From positions 1-64,000 of the forward strand of contig JAHLFK010000002.1 of the NCBI GenBank assembly GCA_018883805.1: a stretch of DNA of 64,000 nucleotides. Direction: 5' to 3'. This document shows, piece by piece, positions 41,016 to 52,277 of this stretch. The notes under the pieces are model-generated. The model ran no database searches and was not told the DNA's origin. It worked only from the letters and a program-made list of their open reading frames with translations. A program made the translations under genes and the position numbers. Each line of letters begins with the position of its first letter. Position 1 is the stretch's first letter. This DNA is from Candidatus Limosilactobacillus merdavium. GTDB taxonomy: Bacteria; Bacillota; Bacilli; Lactobacillales; Lactobacillaceae.

Positions 41016-41029
41016 CGAACCATTGTTCG
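41016..41029. promoter_or_regulatory. LexA/DinR SOS box upstream of recA
   Basis: CGAACCATTGTTCG, perfect GAACN4GTTC. Confidence 0.75.
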
Positions 41030-41102
41030 CAAAAATTCTTGTTTTTTTGCTCAAAACTGTTATCATAATTAACGGATATTCCGTTTCAAAGGAGGAATTT
41101 TT

Positions 41103-42185
41103 TTGGCTGATCAACGAAAAGCAGCACTTGATGTAGCAATTCGAAAGATTGAAAAGAATTTCGGTAAGGGTTCCATTATGCGAATGGGAGACGCTGCCGA
41201 TATGAAGATTGCTACAATTTCAAGTGGCTCATTAGCAATCGATAAGGCTTTAGGTGTAGGTGGCTATCCTCGTGGCCGAATCATCGAAATTTACGGACCT
41301 GAAAGTTCCGGTAAAACTACGGTTGCTTTACAAGCTGTTGCTGAAGTTCAACGGCAAGGCGGAACTGCAGCTTATATCGACGCTGAAAACGCGCTTGATC
41401 CTCAATATGCTGAGGCATTAGGGGTTGATGTTGATGACTTGCTACTATCTCAACCAGATACTGGTGAAGAAGGCTTGGAAATTGCCGATGCCTTAATTTC
41501 TAGTGGTGCTGTTGACTTAGTTGTTGTTGACTCAGTTGCTGCGCTTGTTCCCCGTGCTGAAATTGAAGGTGAAATGGGTGACGCCCATGTCGGTCTTCAA
41601 GCACGGTTAATGTCACAAGCTTTGCGGAAGCTTTCTGGTGAAATTAACAAGACTAAAACAATTGCAATCTTTATTAATCAGATCCGTGAAAAGGTTGGGG
41701 TAATGTTTGGTAACCCTGAAACGACAACTGGTGGTCGAGCATTAAAGTTCTACTCAACTATCCGGATGGAAATTCGTCGTTCTGAACAAATTAAGAATGG
41801 TACTAATGTTATTGGTAACCGGACTAAGATTAAGATTGTTAAGAACAAGGTTGCTCCACCGTTTAAGCGTGCCGAAGTTGATATCATGTACGGTGAAGGG
41901 ATCTCCAAGACCGGTGAGTTGCTTGATATGGCTGTCGAAAAGGACCTTGTTAATAAGTCAGGTGCCTGGTATTCATATGGTGACGAACGGATCGGTCAAG
42001 GGCGTGAAAATGCCAAGAAGTGGTTGTCTGAACACCCAGATAGCATGGCTGAACTAATGAATAAAGTTCGGGAAGCATACGGTATGGAACCACTGAAGAA
42101 TACTGCCACTAAAGAATCAGATGACAAGTCTGATTCAAAGGGCGGCGCTAAACAAGAAACAATTGAAGAAGCTAGTAAAAAATAG
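41103..42185 (+). CDS. recA: Recombinase RecA
   Basis: [13 protein letters not shown], canonical RecA sequence; TTG start. Confidence 0.98.
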   Translation: MADQRKAALDVAIRKIEKNFGKGSIMRMGDAADMKIATISSGSLAIDKALGVGGYPRGRIIEIYGPESSGKTTVALQAVAEVQRQGGTAAYIDAENALDPQYAEALGVDVDDLLLSQPDTGEEGLEIADALISSGAVDLVVVDSVAALVPRAEIEGEMGDAHVGLQARLMSQALRKLSGEINKTKTIAIFINQIREKVGVMFGNPETTTGGRALKFYSTIRMEIRRSEQIKNGTNVIGNRTKIKIVKNKVAPPFKRAEVDIMYGEGISKTGELLDMAVEKDLVNKSGAWYSYGDERIGQGRENAKKWLSEHPDSMAELMNKVREAYGMEPLKNTATKESDDKSDSKGGAKQETIEEASKK

Positions 42186-42198
42186 CTAACTTAAAAAA

Positions 42199-42252
42199 TT
42201 AAATAAGGAGTAGAGGGTTCTTGGTTAAAAGGCCTTCTGCTCCTTATTTAAT
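42199..42252 (+). terminator. recA terminator
   Basis: TTAAATAAGGAGTAGAGGG...CCTTCTGCTCCTTATTTAA. Confidence 0.8.
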
Positions 42253-42381
42253 ATAAAGAATGGTTGACACTAATTACTGGCAAGCTTAAAATTTAATTTG
42301 TGTGATATTTAATTTATCATACGGTTAAATTAAACTAATTAATTGAACCAATAATAAAAATATAGTGAAAGCGGAGGTGAA

Positions 42382-43944
42382 ATGATGGAAGCTTTCGGCT
42401 TAGTTTTCGCCGCGCTTGCTATGATTGTCGGTATTATTATTGGATATGCAATTCATAAAGTTTCTGTTGAAAAGCAATTAAAGGCAGCTAATCAAAGCGC
42501 AGAACAAATTATTTCTACTGCCAAGCAAGATGCTGCGACGGCGAAAAAAGAAGCAATTTTAGAAGCCAAAGAAGAAAGCCACCGTTACCGAGAAAACGTA
42601 GAGCAAGAGTTAAAAGATCGACGTAATGAGGTTCAAAAGCAAGAGGATCGCCTTTTGCAACGGGAGACATCATTAGACCGAAAAGATGACGCTCTTGAGA
42701 AACGTGAAGATGCTGTTGGTAAGCGAGAACATCAACTTGAACAACGGACCAGTCAGTTAAAAGAATCTCAAGAGAAAGCTGCATCATTGATTGAACAACG
42801 ACAACAAGAATTAGAAAAAGTTGCTCAATTATCACATGAGGATGCAAAGAAGCTTGTCTTGGATAAGGTTAAGGATGAATTAAAGACTGAGCGTGCAGTT
42901 ATGATTCGTGATAGCGAGCAAAATGCTGAACTAACAGCCGATCGGACTGCTAAAAAGTTGATTGTTGAAGCTATTCAACGAAGTGCCGCAGATGTCGTTT
43001 CAGAGGCAACTGTTTCTGTTGTTAATTTACCTAATGATGAGATGAAGGGGAGAATTATTGGTCGTGAAGGACGGAATATTCGTACCCTTGAAACATTAAC
43101 GGGGATTGATTTAATTATTGATGATACCCCAGAAGCAGTTGTTTTAAGTGGCTTTGATCCTGTTCGTCGGGAAATTGCTAAGATTGCTCTAGAAAAATTA
43201 ATTCAAGATGGTCGTATTCACCCAGCACGAATTGAAGAGGCAGTGGATAAGGCTCGTCAGGAAATGGATGCTAACTTACGTGAAACAGGAGAACAAGCTC
43301 TCTTTGAATTAGGAATCCATTCAATGCATCCTGATTTGATTAAGACAGTTGGTCGAATGAAGTATCGTACAAGTTACGGTCAAAACGTTCTAGATCACTC
43401 AATTGAAGTGGCCAAGCTTGCCGGAATAATGGCAGCCGAATTAGGTGAAGATGTTACCCTTGCTAAGCGGGCCGGTCTTCTTCATGACATTGGTAAAGCA
43501 ATTGATCATGAAGTTGATGGCTCTCACGTTGAGCTAGGGGTTGAACTAACAACTAAGTATAAAGAAAACAAGGTTGTTATTAATACAATCGCTTCTCACC
43601 ACGGGGATGTACCAGCTAAGTCAATTATCGCTGCTTTAGTTCAAGCAGCTGATGCAATTTCTGGTGCTCGTCCGGGTGCGCGGAGTGAATCACTTGAACA
43701 ATATATTCAACGATTAAAGAAACTGGAAAGTATTGCAAATGAACATGATGGTGTCGACCATAGTTACGCAATTCAGGCAGGTCGTGAATTACGAGTAATT
43801 GTTAAACCGAAGAAGATCTCAGATCTCCAAGCTACGGCACTTTCTCATGATATAAAGCATGAGATTGAAGAAGAGCTTGAATATCCAGGTCATATTAAAG
43901 TAACGGTTATTCGTGAAGTTCGTGCGATCGATTACGCAAAGTAA
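42382..43944 (+). CDS. rny: Ribonuclease Y
   Basis: N-TM, coiled coil, [15 protein letters not shown] domain LLHDIGKA. Confidence 0.97.
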   Translation: MMEAFGLVFAALAMIVGIIIGYAIHKVSVEKQLKAANQSAEQIISTAKQDAATAKKEAILEAKEESHRYRENVEQELKDRRNEVQKQEDRLLQRETSLDRKDDALEKREDAVGKREHQLEQRTSQLKESQEKAASLIEQRQQELEKVAQLSHEDAKKLVLDKVKDELKTERAVMIRDSEQNAELTADRTAKKLIVEAIQRSAADVVSEATVSVVNLPNDEMKGRIIGREGRNIRTLETLTGIDLIIDDTPEAVVLSGFDPVRREIAKIALEKLIQDGRIHPARIEEAVDKARQEMDANLRETGEQALFELGIHSMHPDLIKTVGRMKYRTSYGQNVLDHSIEVAKLAGIMAAELGEDVTLAKRAGLLHDIGKAIDHEVDGSHVELGVELTTKYKENKVVINTIASHHGDVPAKSIIAALVQAADAISGARPGARSESLEQYIQRLKKLESIANEHDGVDHSYAIQAGRELRVIVKPKKISDLQATALSHDIKHEIEEELEYPGHIKVTVIREVRAIDYAK

Positions 43945-43961
43945 ACATTAAAGTTAAAAAC

Positions 43962-44004
43962 TAACCCTTTTAGATATCTATGTTGATAGATAAGGGTGAA
44001 AGTT
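43962..44004 (+). terminator. Putative rny terminator
   Basis: AACCCTT..ATCTATgttgATAGATAAGGGT. Confidence 0.55.
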
Positions 44005-44219
44005 ACTTTTCAAGATGGTGCTTTGCAATATTCTTGATTTTAAAGAGACTAAGGATCAACTTTGGTTAATTCTCAGTCTCTTTCTCTATATTAAAGAATT
44101 GGAGTTTAGTATAGCCTCTTCCTTGCGCTTGGATTGTCCAAAAAATATAATAAATAAAGTATGATTTTTAGAAAAGGACGTTATAAATAGTATAAGAAAG
44201 ATTAATGGGGTGAGATTAG

Positions 44220-46865
44220 GTGGCAAAGAAAACGACACCAATGATGGAACAATACCAAAAAGTGAAAGATCAATATCCGGACGCATTTCTCTTTTATCGA
44301 CTTGGCGATTTTTATGAATTGTTCAACGATGATGCAATTAAGGGTGCCCAGCTTCTTGAATTGACTTTAACAACTAGGAACCATAGTGCAAAGAATCCAA
44401 TCCCAATGTGTGGAGTCCCTCATCGAGCAGTCAATAGTTACGTTGATGTTTTGATTGATAAGGGATATAAAGTTGCGATCTGTGAACAGATGGAAGATCC
44501 GAAGAAGGCTAAGGGAATGGTCAAACGGGCAGTTACTCGTCTGATAACTCCTGGTACGCAAATGGATCTAAACGGTGATCAAGCCAAAAATAACAACTAT
44601 TTAGCAGGAATTATTCGCCAAGATGATCATTATTACCTTGCGTATACTGACCTTTCAACGGGTGAATTAAAAACTACTGAGTTCTCTAGTATCGATGAAA
44701 CAATTAATGAACTGATTAACTTGCAAAGTCGTGAAGTGGTCATTGACGATTCTGTTGAAGAAGAACTTAAAGAGCAGTTAACTAAGCGGAATATTCTTCA
44801 ATCTCACCAACCAAATATTGTTAAGAGTGCGGAGGTTAGCTACTTAATTCAAGACTTAAGTGATCAAGGACAAAGGACAGTAGTTTCGCTATTAGTTTCA
44901 TACCTCTTAACCACCCAAAAACGTTCTTTGGAACACCTGCAAAAAGCAATTTCCTACCAGTCAAGTTCGTTTATGAAAATTGATCATTATTCCAAGACTA
45001 ACCTTGAACTGATGACCAACATGCGGAGTGGAAAGCGTCAAGGGACATTAGCATGGCTGTTGGATGAAACCAAGACCGCAATGGGGAGCCGACTATTAAA
45101 GCGCTGGTTGGATCGTCCATTAATTAATCCTCAGCAAATTAATGCTCGTCAGGATAAGGTTCAAGAGCTGTTAGAACATTACTTTGAACGAAACAATATT
45201 CAACAAGAGTTAATTAAGGTTTATGACCTAGAACGTCTTGCCGGTCGTGTGGCTTATGGGAGTGTTAATGGTCGAGATCTGATTCAACTTAAAACATCTT
45301 TGCTGCAAGTTCCTAAAATTAAGTACACTTTAGAAACTTTAGATTCTCCAGCATTTGCTGATCTAGAGAAACGCTTGGATCCATTGAGTGACGTCGCTTC
45401 CTTAATTGATAATTCCATTGTCGAAGAACCACCAATTAGCGTGACTGAAGGTGGCGTAATTAAGGATGGTTATGATAAGCAACTTGATGAGTATCGTGAT
45501 GCAATGAATAACGGTAAGCAATGGATCGCTGACTTACAAGCACATGAACGTGAAGTGACGGGAATCAATAACCTTAAGATTGGTTACAACCATGTTTTCG
45601 GTTACTATATTGAAGTTACTAAAGTGAACTTGAGCAAAATTCCGCAAGATCGTTATGAACGGAAACAAACACTAGTCAATGCGGAACGTTTTTCTACTCC
45701 TGAATTAAAGGAAAAAGAGGCACTGATTTTAGGGGCACAAGAAAAGTCAACTGCCCTTGAATACGATGTCTTTGTTAATATTCGTGAGAAAGTAAAAAAG
45801 CAGATCAAACGACTACAAAGTTTAGCCCAAGCTTTATCAGAGCTTGATGTTTTACAAAGCTTTGCGGTAGTCAGTGAAGACTATCATTTTGTACGGCCAA
45901 AGATGAATAATGGTCATAATTTGAAAATCAAGAATGGTCGCCACCCAGTTGTCGAAAAGTTTATGGGCCATCAGGAATATGTCCCTAACGATGTTCTTAT
46001 GGGTGATTCAACTGACATTCTCCTTATTACAGGGCCAAACATGTCAGGGAAGAGTACTTACATGCGGCAATTAGCTTTAACTGCTGTAATGGCACAAATG
46101 GGATGCTTTGTCCCTGCAGAAAGTGCTGAATTGCCAATTTTCGATCAGATTTTCACGCGAATTGGTGCAGCTGATGACTTGATTTCTGGAGAAAGTACCT
46201 TCATGGTCGAAATGATGGAGGCAAATAATGCATTAACTCACGCCACTGATCGGAGCTTAATTCTCTTTGACGAAATTGGTCGGGGAACTGCTACTTATGA
46301 TGGAATGGCTCTCGCACAGGCAATTATTGAGTATATCCATAAACATTTGCGTGCTAAGACGTTATTCTCAACTCACTATCATGAATTGACTGCTCTTGAA
46401 AAGACACTGCCTCGCTTAAAGAATGTTCATGTCGGGGCAACGGAAAAGAACGGTGAATTAGTATTCTTGCATAAGGTGAGTGCAGGTCCAGCTGATAAGT
46501 CTTATGGGATTCATGTTGCTAAATTAGCGGGGATGCCGGATGATTTATTGAAACGCGCAGACCAGATTCTTGGCTCTTTGGAGGAAAAAGGCGTTAAGTT
46601 ACCAACTACCTCTTCAACAGATAATAAGTCAGCTGTAGATTCAGTTGAAGAGAATAAGGTTAAGGAAAGTTCAGCACCAACAAAGCAACAAGAGACGCTC
46701 ATCGATCCTAATGGTCAAGTCGAATTGTTTAGTGCTCCTGCACCAAAAGCTAAGAACACGGCAGCTGATAAAGTTGTTAAACAATTAAAGAGCCTTAACC
46801 TGATGGGGATGACGCCAATGGAAGTTATGAACCAAATCTATCAGTGGCAACAAAAATTAAAGTAA
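44220..46865 (+). CDS. mutS: DNA mismatch repair protein MutS
   Basis: [28 protein letters not shown] start. Confidence 0.98.
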   Translation: MAKKTTPMMEQYQKVKDQYPDAFLFYRLGDFYELFNDDAIKGAQLLELTLTTRNHSAKNPIPMCGVPHRAVNSYVDVLIDKGYKVAICEQMEDPKKAKGMVKRAVTRLITPGTQMDLNGDQAKNNNYLAGIIRQDDHYYLAYTDLSTGELKTTEFSSIDETINELINLQSREVVIDDSVEEELKEQLTKRNILQSHQPNIVKSAEVSYLIQDLSDQGQRTVVSLLVSYLLTTQKRSLEHLQKAISYQSSSFMKIDHYSKTNLELMTNMRSGKRQGTLAWLLDETKTAMGSRLLKRWLDRPLINPQQINARQDKVQELLEHYFERNNIQQELIKVYDLERLAGRVAYGSVNGRDLIQLKTSLLQVPKIKYTLETLDSPAFADLEKRLDPLSDVASLIDNSIVEEPPISVTEGGVIKDGYDKQLDEYRDAMNNGKQWIADLQAHEREVTGINNLKIGYNHVFGYYIEVTKVNLSKIPQDRYERKQTLVNAERFSTPELKEKEALILGAQEKSTALEYDVFVNIREKVKKQIKRLQSLAQALSELDVLQSFAVVSEDYHFVRPKMNNGHNLKIKNGRHPVVEKFMGHQEYVPNDVLMGDSTDILLITGPNMSGKSTYMRQLALTAVMAQMGCFVPAESAELPIFDQIFTRIGAADDLISGESTFMVEMMEANNALTHATDRSLILFDEIGRGTATYDGMALAQAIIEYIHKHLRAKTLFSTHYHELTALEKTLPRLKNVHVGATEKNGELVFLHKVSAGPADKSYGIHVAKLAGMPDDLLKRADQILGSLEEKGVKLPTTSSTDNKSAVDSVEENKVKESSAPTKQQETLIDPNGQVELFSAPAPKAKNTAADKVVKQLKSLNLMGMTPMEVMNQIYQWQQKLK

Positions 46866-46875
46866 GGTGTCATCA

Positions 46876-48873
46876 ATGGGAAAGATTCATGAATTAAATG
46901 ACGTATTAGCGGATCAAATTGCAGCTGGTGAAGTAATTGAACGCCCAGCTTCAATTGTTAAGGAATTAGTAGAAAACTCATTAGATGCTGATAGTAAACG
47001 AATTGATATTATTGTTGAAAATTCTGGACTAGATAGTATTCGGGTGATTGATGATGGTTCAGGGATCGCAGCAGATGATGTAAAGATTGCGTTTAAACGT
47101 CATGCAACGAGTAAGATCTTGACACGACGGGATTTATTTAAAGTTCGCACAATGGGATTCCGTGGTGAAGCCTTACCTAGTATTGCATCAGTTGCTGATG
47201 TCACCTTGACCACTGCAACACCAGGAAGCAATGAAGGTTCATTAATTCATATTCATGGTGGTAAGCTGGTTGATTTAAAACCAGGTCCTGCTCGCCAAGG
47301 GACTGATGTGGTTGTTCGTGAGCTATTCTTTAATACTCCAGCACGATTGAAGTACTTAAAGTCACCGCAGACAGAATTGGCACGGATTACTGATATCGTA
47401 AACCGCCTTGCTTTAGCAAATCCTCAAGTAGCATTCAGTCTGACCCATAATAGTAAGGAATTGTTCAGGACCGCGGGAAATAATAATTTGCAGCAAGTTG
47501 TTGCGGCTATTTATGGGATCCAGGTAGGTAAAAAAATGCTGCCATTTTCTGGCGAAGATAATGATTTCCAAGTTAGTGGACTTGTATCTTTACCTGAGCT
47601 TACGCGAGCATCAAGGCAATATATTACAATAACGATTAACCACCGTTATGTTCGTAATTTTGAATTGACCAAAGCAATCATTAATGGTTATGAATCGAAG
47701 TTAATGGTTGGTCGATATCCAATTGCAGTCCTTAATATTCAGCTTGATCCCGTCTTGGTCGATGTTAATGTTCACCCAGCTAAGCGTGAAGTCCGGTTAA
47801 GCAAGGAACAACAATTATCATCGCTGATATCTAAGGTGATTCGGGAACGGATATCAAAAGAAAACTTGATTCCTGATGTAGATGCTAAGCAGTTTATTCC
47901 TGATGAACCCGATGTTGATGATTTGGAGCAACAGTTGAGTGAAGCTGCTCAGGAGTATACGACTCCTAGTACTGGCTTTCAACATCATCAATCATCTGCT
48001 GAGCCTTCCATTGATAATGGTGGTCCAGCAGATGCTGATGCGAATGACAGTATTGTTCGCGAACCAGTCGTTATTCATACGAGTGATGAACTTTCCGGTC
48101 CACAAATGCAAAAATTTGATCAACGCTATCAGAATAGTGAAATCGCTTATCCATTTGGACGACCGGATGAACAAGCTCCTGCAAATCAGACTAAAGCAGA
48201 AAATATAGAGCTAGATGTTCATGATAAGAGTGATGAGTCAAAGAAACGTTTCCCTGACTTACAGTATATTGGCCAACTACAAGGCACTTTCCTGCTTGCT
48301 CAAGCGGGGGATGGATTATATATTGTCGATCAACATGCTGCACAGGAGCGGATTAACTATGAACGCTTTAGGAAAGCGATCGGTCAGGTAAGCGATGACC
48401 AGCAGACTTTCTTAGTTCCGTTAGTGTTGAATTACTCAACCGTAGATGCAATGACAATTACTCAACATTTGGACGTTCTTGATGCGGTTGGCTTGCATTT
48501 AGAGTCGTTTGGTCCTAATAGTTTTATTCTTCGCTCTCATCCAACATGGTTTGCTGAGGGACAAGAAGAAGCAACCGTCAAAGAAATGATTGAATGGTTA
48601 ATAAATGATGGAAAAATTTCTGTTCATGATTTTAGACAACGAACTGCGATCATGATGAGCTGTAAGCGGGCAATTAAAGCTAATCACCACCTTGATGATC
48701 GAGAAGCTAAAGCTCTTTTGCGTCGTTTGCCTCAATGCGAAAACCCATTTAATTGCCCTCATGGTAGACCAGTAACGGTTCATTTTAATGATCGGGATCT
48801 GGAGAAAATGTTTAAGCGAATTCAGGACTCACATGTTCCATTTGCTCAAGATTTTGACGAACACGAATTCTAA
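46876..48873 (+). CDS. mutL: DNA mismatch repair protein MutL
   Basis: IAAGEVIERPASIVKELVENSLDA, DDGSGI, GFRGEALPSI. Confidence 0.98.
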   Translation: MGKIHELNDVLADQIAAGEVIERPASIVKELVENSLDADSKRIDIIVENSGLDSIRVIDDGSGIAADDVKIAFKRHATSKILTRRDLFKVRTMGFRGEALPSIASVADVTLTTATPGSNEGSLIHIHGGKLVDLKPGPARQGTDVVVRELFFNTPARLKYLKSPQTELARITDIVNRLALANPQVAFSLTHNSKELFRTAGNNNLQQVVAAIYGIQVGKKMLPFSGEDNDFQVSGLVSLPELTRASRQYITITINHRYVRNFELTKAIINGYESKLMVGRYPIAVLNIQLDPVLVDVNVHPAKREVRLSKEQQLSSLISKVIRERISKENLIPDVDAKQFIPDEPDVDDLEQQLSEAAQEYTTPSTGFQHHQSSAEPSIDNGGPADADANDSIVREPVVIHTSDELSGPQMQKFDQRYQNSEIAYPFGRPDEQAPANQTKAENIELDVHDKSDESKKRFPDLQYIGQLQGTFLLAQAGDGLYIVDQHAAQERINYERFRKAIGQVSDDQQTFLVPLVLNYSTVDAMTITQHLDVLDAVGLHLESFGPNSFILRSHPTWFAEGQEEATVKEMIEWLINDGKISVHDFRQRTAIMMSCKRAIKANHHLDDREAKALLRRLPQCENPFNCPHGRPVTVHFNDRDLEKMFKRIQDSHVPFAQDFDEHEF

Positions 48874-48890
48874 TAGAGGAGTGTTAGAAA

Positions 48891-49493
48891 ATGTATGAAT
48901 ACCTAACCGGATTAGTAACGATGGTAGAACCGCGTTACATTGTAATTGATGTTAATGGAATAGGTTACCGGCTGTTAGTTGCTAATCCATATCGGTACCA
49001 TGTAGACCACAAAAAAGTAGTTAAAGTATTTGTCTATCAAGCAGTTCGTGATGATGATATTTCATTATTCGGCTTTAATGACCAAGATGAAAAGAACCTG
49101 TTCTTACAGCTGATTAATGTTTCTGGAATCGGTCCTAAAAGTGCGTTGGCAATTTTAGCCAATCCAGATCATGAAGGACTGATCAATGCAATTGCAAACG
49201 ATGATGTTAAATATTTGACGAAGTTTCCGGGAATCGGTAAAAAAACTGCTTCTCAGATCTGCCTAGATCTAAAAGATAAAATTAGTAACTTAACGGCAAA
49301 TGAGACAGATCTTTTGAAGCCTTTATCAGTAACTGAAACATCAGTTAATCGTGATTTGAATGATGCACTAGAGGCGCTAACAGCTTTAGGTTATAAGGAA
49401 CGCGAAGTTAAGCGAATTAAGAAGGAACTTGAAAAGGAAGAACCTGTTTCAACTGAAGAGTATCTTCGCCATGCGCTGAGATTATTAAATTAG
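48891..49493 (+). CDS. ruvA: Holliday junction helicase subunit RuvA
   Basis: [21 protein letters not shown]. Confidence 0.96.
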   Translation: MYEYLTGLVTMVEPRYIVIDVNGIGYRLLVANPYRYHVDHKKVVKVFVYQAVRDDDISLFGFNDQDEKNLFLQLINVSGIGPKSALAILANPDHEGLINAIANDDVKYLTKFPGIGKKTASQICLDLKDKISNLTANETDLLKPLSVTETSVNRDLNDALEALTALGYKEREVKRIKKELEKEEPVSTEEYLRHALRLLN

Positions 49494-49508
49494 GAGGGAG
49501 GATAACAA

Positions 49509-50525
49509 TTGGCAAACCAGGATGAACACGAAATTGTTTCTGGAGAAACTACGGGGAAAGATGAAGCTGCCCTCGAATTGACCCTCCGCCCCCAAACTTT
49601 GGCCGAATATATTGGTCAGACAAAGATTAAACATGAATTAGGAGTGTATATCAAAGCTGCTAAAGAACGTGAAGAAGCGTTGGATCATGTTTTACTTTAT
49701 GGACCTCCTGGACTAGGTAAGACAACCCTAGCAATGGTTATTGCAAACGAACTTGGGGTCAATATAAAGACGACAAGCGGGCCAGCAATTGAAAAGCTTG
49801 GAGATCTAGTTGCCTTACTAAACGAATTAAAACCCGGTGATGTCCTATTTATTGATGAAATTCACCGCCTGCCTAAAGTAGTTGAGGAAATGCTTTACTC
49901 TGCGATGGAAGATTACTATATCGATATCGTAATTGGGGAAGGACCAACCGCCCACCCAGTTCATTTTCCACTGCCACCATTTACATTAATTGGTGCGACC
50001 ACCCGTGCTGGGATGCTTTCGGCACCATTGCGGGATCGATTCGGGATTGTTGAGCATATGAATTACTATAACCAAAGTGAATTAACTAAGATTATTTTCC
50101 GCTCTGCCAAGATCTTTCAAACTAAGATTGAAGATGAGGGGGCACATGAATTGGCCCTTCGCTCTCGTGGAACACCCCGAATTGCTAACCGATTGTTAAA
50201 GCGAGTTCGGGATTTTGCCCAAGTTGCTGGAAAAAATTCAATTGATTCGTCAAGTGTTCAGCAGGCATTAAAATTACTCCAAGTTGATGATCAGGGACTT
50301 GATGAAACTGATCGAAAGCTTTTGTTAACCATGATTAATTATTACCATGGGGGACCAGTTGGGTTAAAAACGATTGCTGCAAATATTGGAGAAGAAAAGT
50401 CGACGATTGAAGAAATGTATGAACCATATCTCTTGCAGATCGGTTACTTAACGCGAACTGCGCGAGGGCGGATGGTAACTGCAGCCGCATATAAGCACTT
50501 GGGGATTGAGTACCCAACAAAGTGA
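49509..50525 (+). CDS. ruvB: Holliday junction helicase RuvB
   Basis: [24 protein letters not shown]. Confidence 0.97.
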   Translation: MANQDEHEIVSGETTGKDEAALELTLRPQTLAEYIGQTKIKHELGVYIKAAKEREEALDHVLLYGPPGLGKTTLAMVIANELGVNIKTTSGPAIEKLGDLVALLNELKPGDVLFIDEIHRLPKVVEEMLYSAMEDYYIDIVIGEGPTAHPVHFPLPPFTLIGATTRAGMLSAPLRDRFGIVEHMNYYNQSELTKIIFRSAKIFQTKIEDEGAHELALRSRGTPRIANRLLKRVRDFAQVAGKNSIDSSSVQQALKLLQVDDQGLDETDRKLLLTMINYYHGGPVGLKTIAANIGEEKSTIEEMYEPYLLQIGYLTRTARGRMVTAAAYKHLGIEYPTK

Positions 50526-50532
50526 GGTTAAT

Positions 50533-51570
50533 ATGAGTAGTCATTTTGAAGTTAAATTTTCTTCAGACAATAGGCGGAATGGAGAACTCGTTACTGATAG
50601 TGGTAACTTGCCAACTCCTTTGGTCGTTCATTCGGCTTCAATTTCCCGTTACCTAAATACAAAACAAATTGTCGCGACGGGAACAAAAGCGTTGTTCTGT
50701 GATCCAATTCAGTTAGCTGAAGAATTGGGTGAACGTGATTTAGAACAGCTTCCGAATATGAAACAGTTATTAAATTGGGAAGGACTCCTTTTTGCTACAC
50801 CAGGTGCTGATGAAATTAGTAAGTTAGCAAAGCCACGAGGTTATAAAAAGGATGGAGTTAATTTCCGTTTACCTAGTTCTGGTCAGTTGGAAAAAGTGAC
50901 GCCACAGGGAGCCATTGATTTACAAAAGAAGATTGGTGCAGATGTAATTGGTGAACTTTACCGAAATGTTGATTACTATGCTCCAGTTGATGATTTAGCA
51001 GCTGGGGTAACAACCACCAATAGTTGGCGTCTTAATGAAAAGGACACATTATTACCGATTAATGGTGGTGGGTTAAAGGAACTGCATGAAGAAAGTATTG
51101 CTGCGTTAAATGAACAAGGACTTGGTTACTTTATTACCCAGGTAGATCAAGTTGATACAACTGCTGAAGAAGAACGGGACCTTTTATCAATTTTGGCGCT
51201 CCTACCAACCGATAAATTACGGGTTACCAAAGTTAAAGCTAATTTGGAACAGCTGAAGGTCGCTCTTCATTCAGGAATAGATATTGTTTACTCAGATGTT
51301 GCTGCTCATGAGGCTAAGATGGGAAATGCAATAGTTGAAGATGGTAAGCGGCTAAATATCGATCGCGCTCATTTTGGTAGTGACTATCAACCAATTGAAG
51401 AAGGGTGTCAATGTCCGGTTTGTTCGAGTAGAGTAACTCGTGCCTATTTGTACTATTTGAGCAAGACACATGCACCGCAAATAGAGAGTTTATTGTTAGA
51501 ACATAATCTTTATTGGTTGAACCGATATGTAGGTAATTTTCAGTTAGCTAATAATAGGTCAGAAAATTAA
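50533..51570 (+). CDS. Divergent TGT (queuine/archaeosine tRNA-ribosyltransferase-like) protein, predicted pseudoenzyme
   Basis: Global TGT-like colinearity with retained zinc motif CQCPVC-x26-H (C...HNLYW), but aligned catalytic Asp positions are Thr and Tyr; start likely ATG 50533. Confidence 0.82.
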   Translation: MSSHFEVKFSSDNRRNGELVTDSGNLPTPLVVHSASISRYLNTKQIVATGTKALFCDPIQLAEELGERDLEQLPNMKQLLNWEGLLFATPGADEISKLAKPRGYKKDGVNFRLPSSGQLEKVTPQGAIDLQKKIGADVIGELYRNVDYYAPVDDLAAGVTTTNSWRLNEKDTLLPINGGGLKELHEESIAALNEQGLGYFITQVDQVDTTAEEERDLLSILALLPTDKLRVTKVKANLEQLKVALHSGIDIVYSDVAAHEAKMGNAIVEDGKRLNIDRAHFGSDYQPIEEGCQCPVCSSRVTRAYLYYLSKTHAPQIESLLLEHNLYWLNRYVGNFQLANNRSEN

Positions 51571-51663
51571 AAAGATGTTAATGTGATCACTAGTAGTGAG
51601 TAGCTTTTTACTTGTTTTTTTGTTAAAGTTAAACATGAATATTTTTGAAGGGATGGATAATCA

Positions 51664-52125
51664 GTGAACGGGTTAAACTTTTTGAACCTTGGTGCTGCTT
51701 CAAGTAGCGCTAGCAGTTATTCAGGTATGATTTTAATCATCTTGATGATTGCTTTAATGTATTTCTTTATGATTCGCCCACAACAAAAGCAGCGGAAAGA
51801 ACATCAAGACATGATGAGCAAACTGCACAAGGGTGATGAAGTTGTTACAATTGGTCGGATGCACGGGAAGATTGATTCAATCAACCGTGAAGACCGGACA
51901 GTTACTTTAGACTGTGAAGGAATTTACTTAACCTTTGATATGGTCGCAATTGCACGGGTAGTTAAGTCAGCTGATCAAGAAAATGAAGAAAAAACTGAAA
52001 AAGCTGAAAAGGCTACTAGCGAAGAAAGCCAACCAACTTCAGATACAAAAGAAACTTTGGCCGCTTCAGATTCTGCAGAAGATGAAAAACCAGCAGCATC
52101 TGACGCTGATAATGACGAAAAGTAA
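51664..52125 (+). CDS. yajC: Preprotein translocase subunit YajC
   Basis: MYFFMIRPQQKQRKEHQDMMSKLHKGDEVVTIGRMHGKI; acidic C-terminal tail. Confidence 0.94.
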   Translation: MNGLNFLNLGAASSSASSYSGMILIILMIALMYFFMIRPQQKQRKEHQDMMSKLHKGDEVVTIGRMHGKIDSINREDRTVTLDCEGIYLTFDMVAIARVVKSADQENEEKTEKAEKATSEESQPTSDTKETLAASDSAEDEKPAASDADNDEK

Positions 52126-52277
52126 TTGACACGTTTAACAAAACGTGGGACACTTTTAAAGAATGTTATTGCAAGCCTTTTAGTTTGTGATTTCATAATG
52201 ATATCAATTTATCATTATTATTTTTGAGTGTTCGCATTTTCGCTCATTACGACTGTAAAACAGGAGGGAATTTTAGA

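Noticed and set aside
42515-42847. 110-aa antisense ORF within rny
   Set aside because: Opposite strand of the coiled-coil coding region; Leu/His/Gln-rich composition typical of an artefact.
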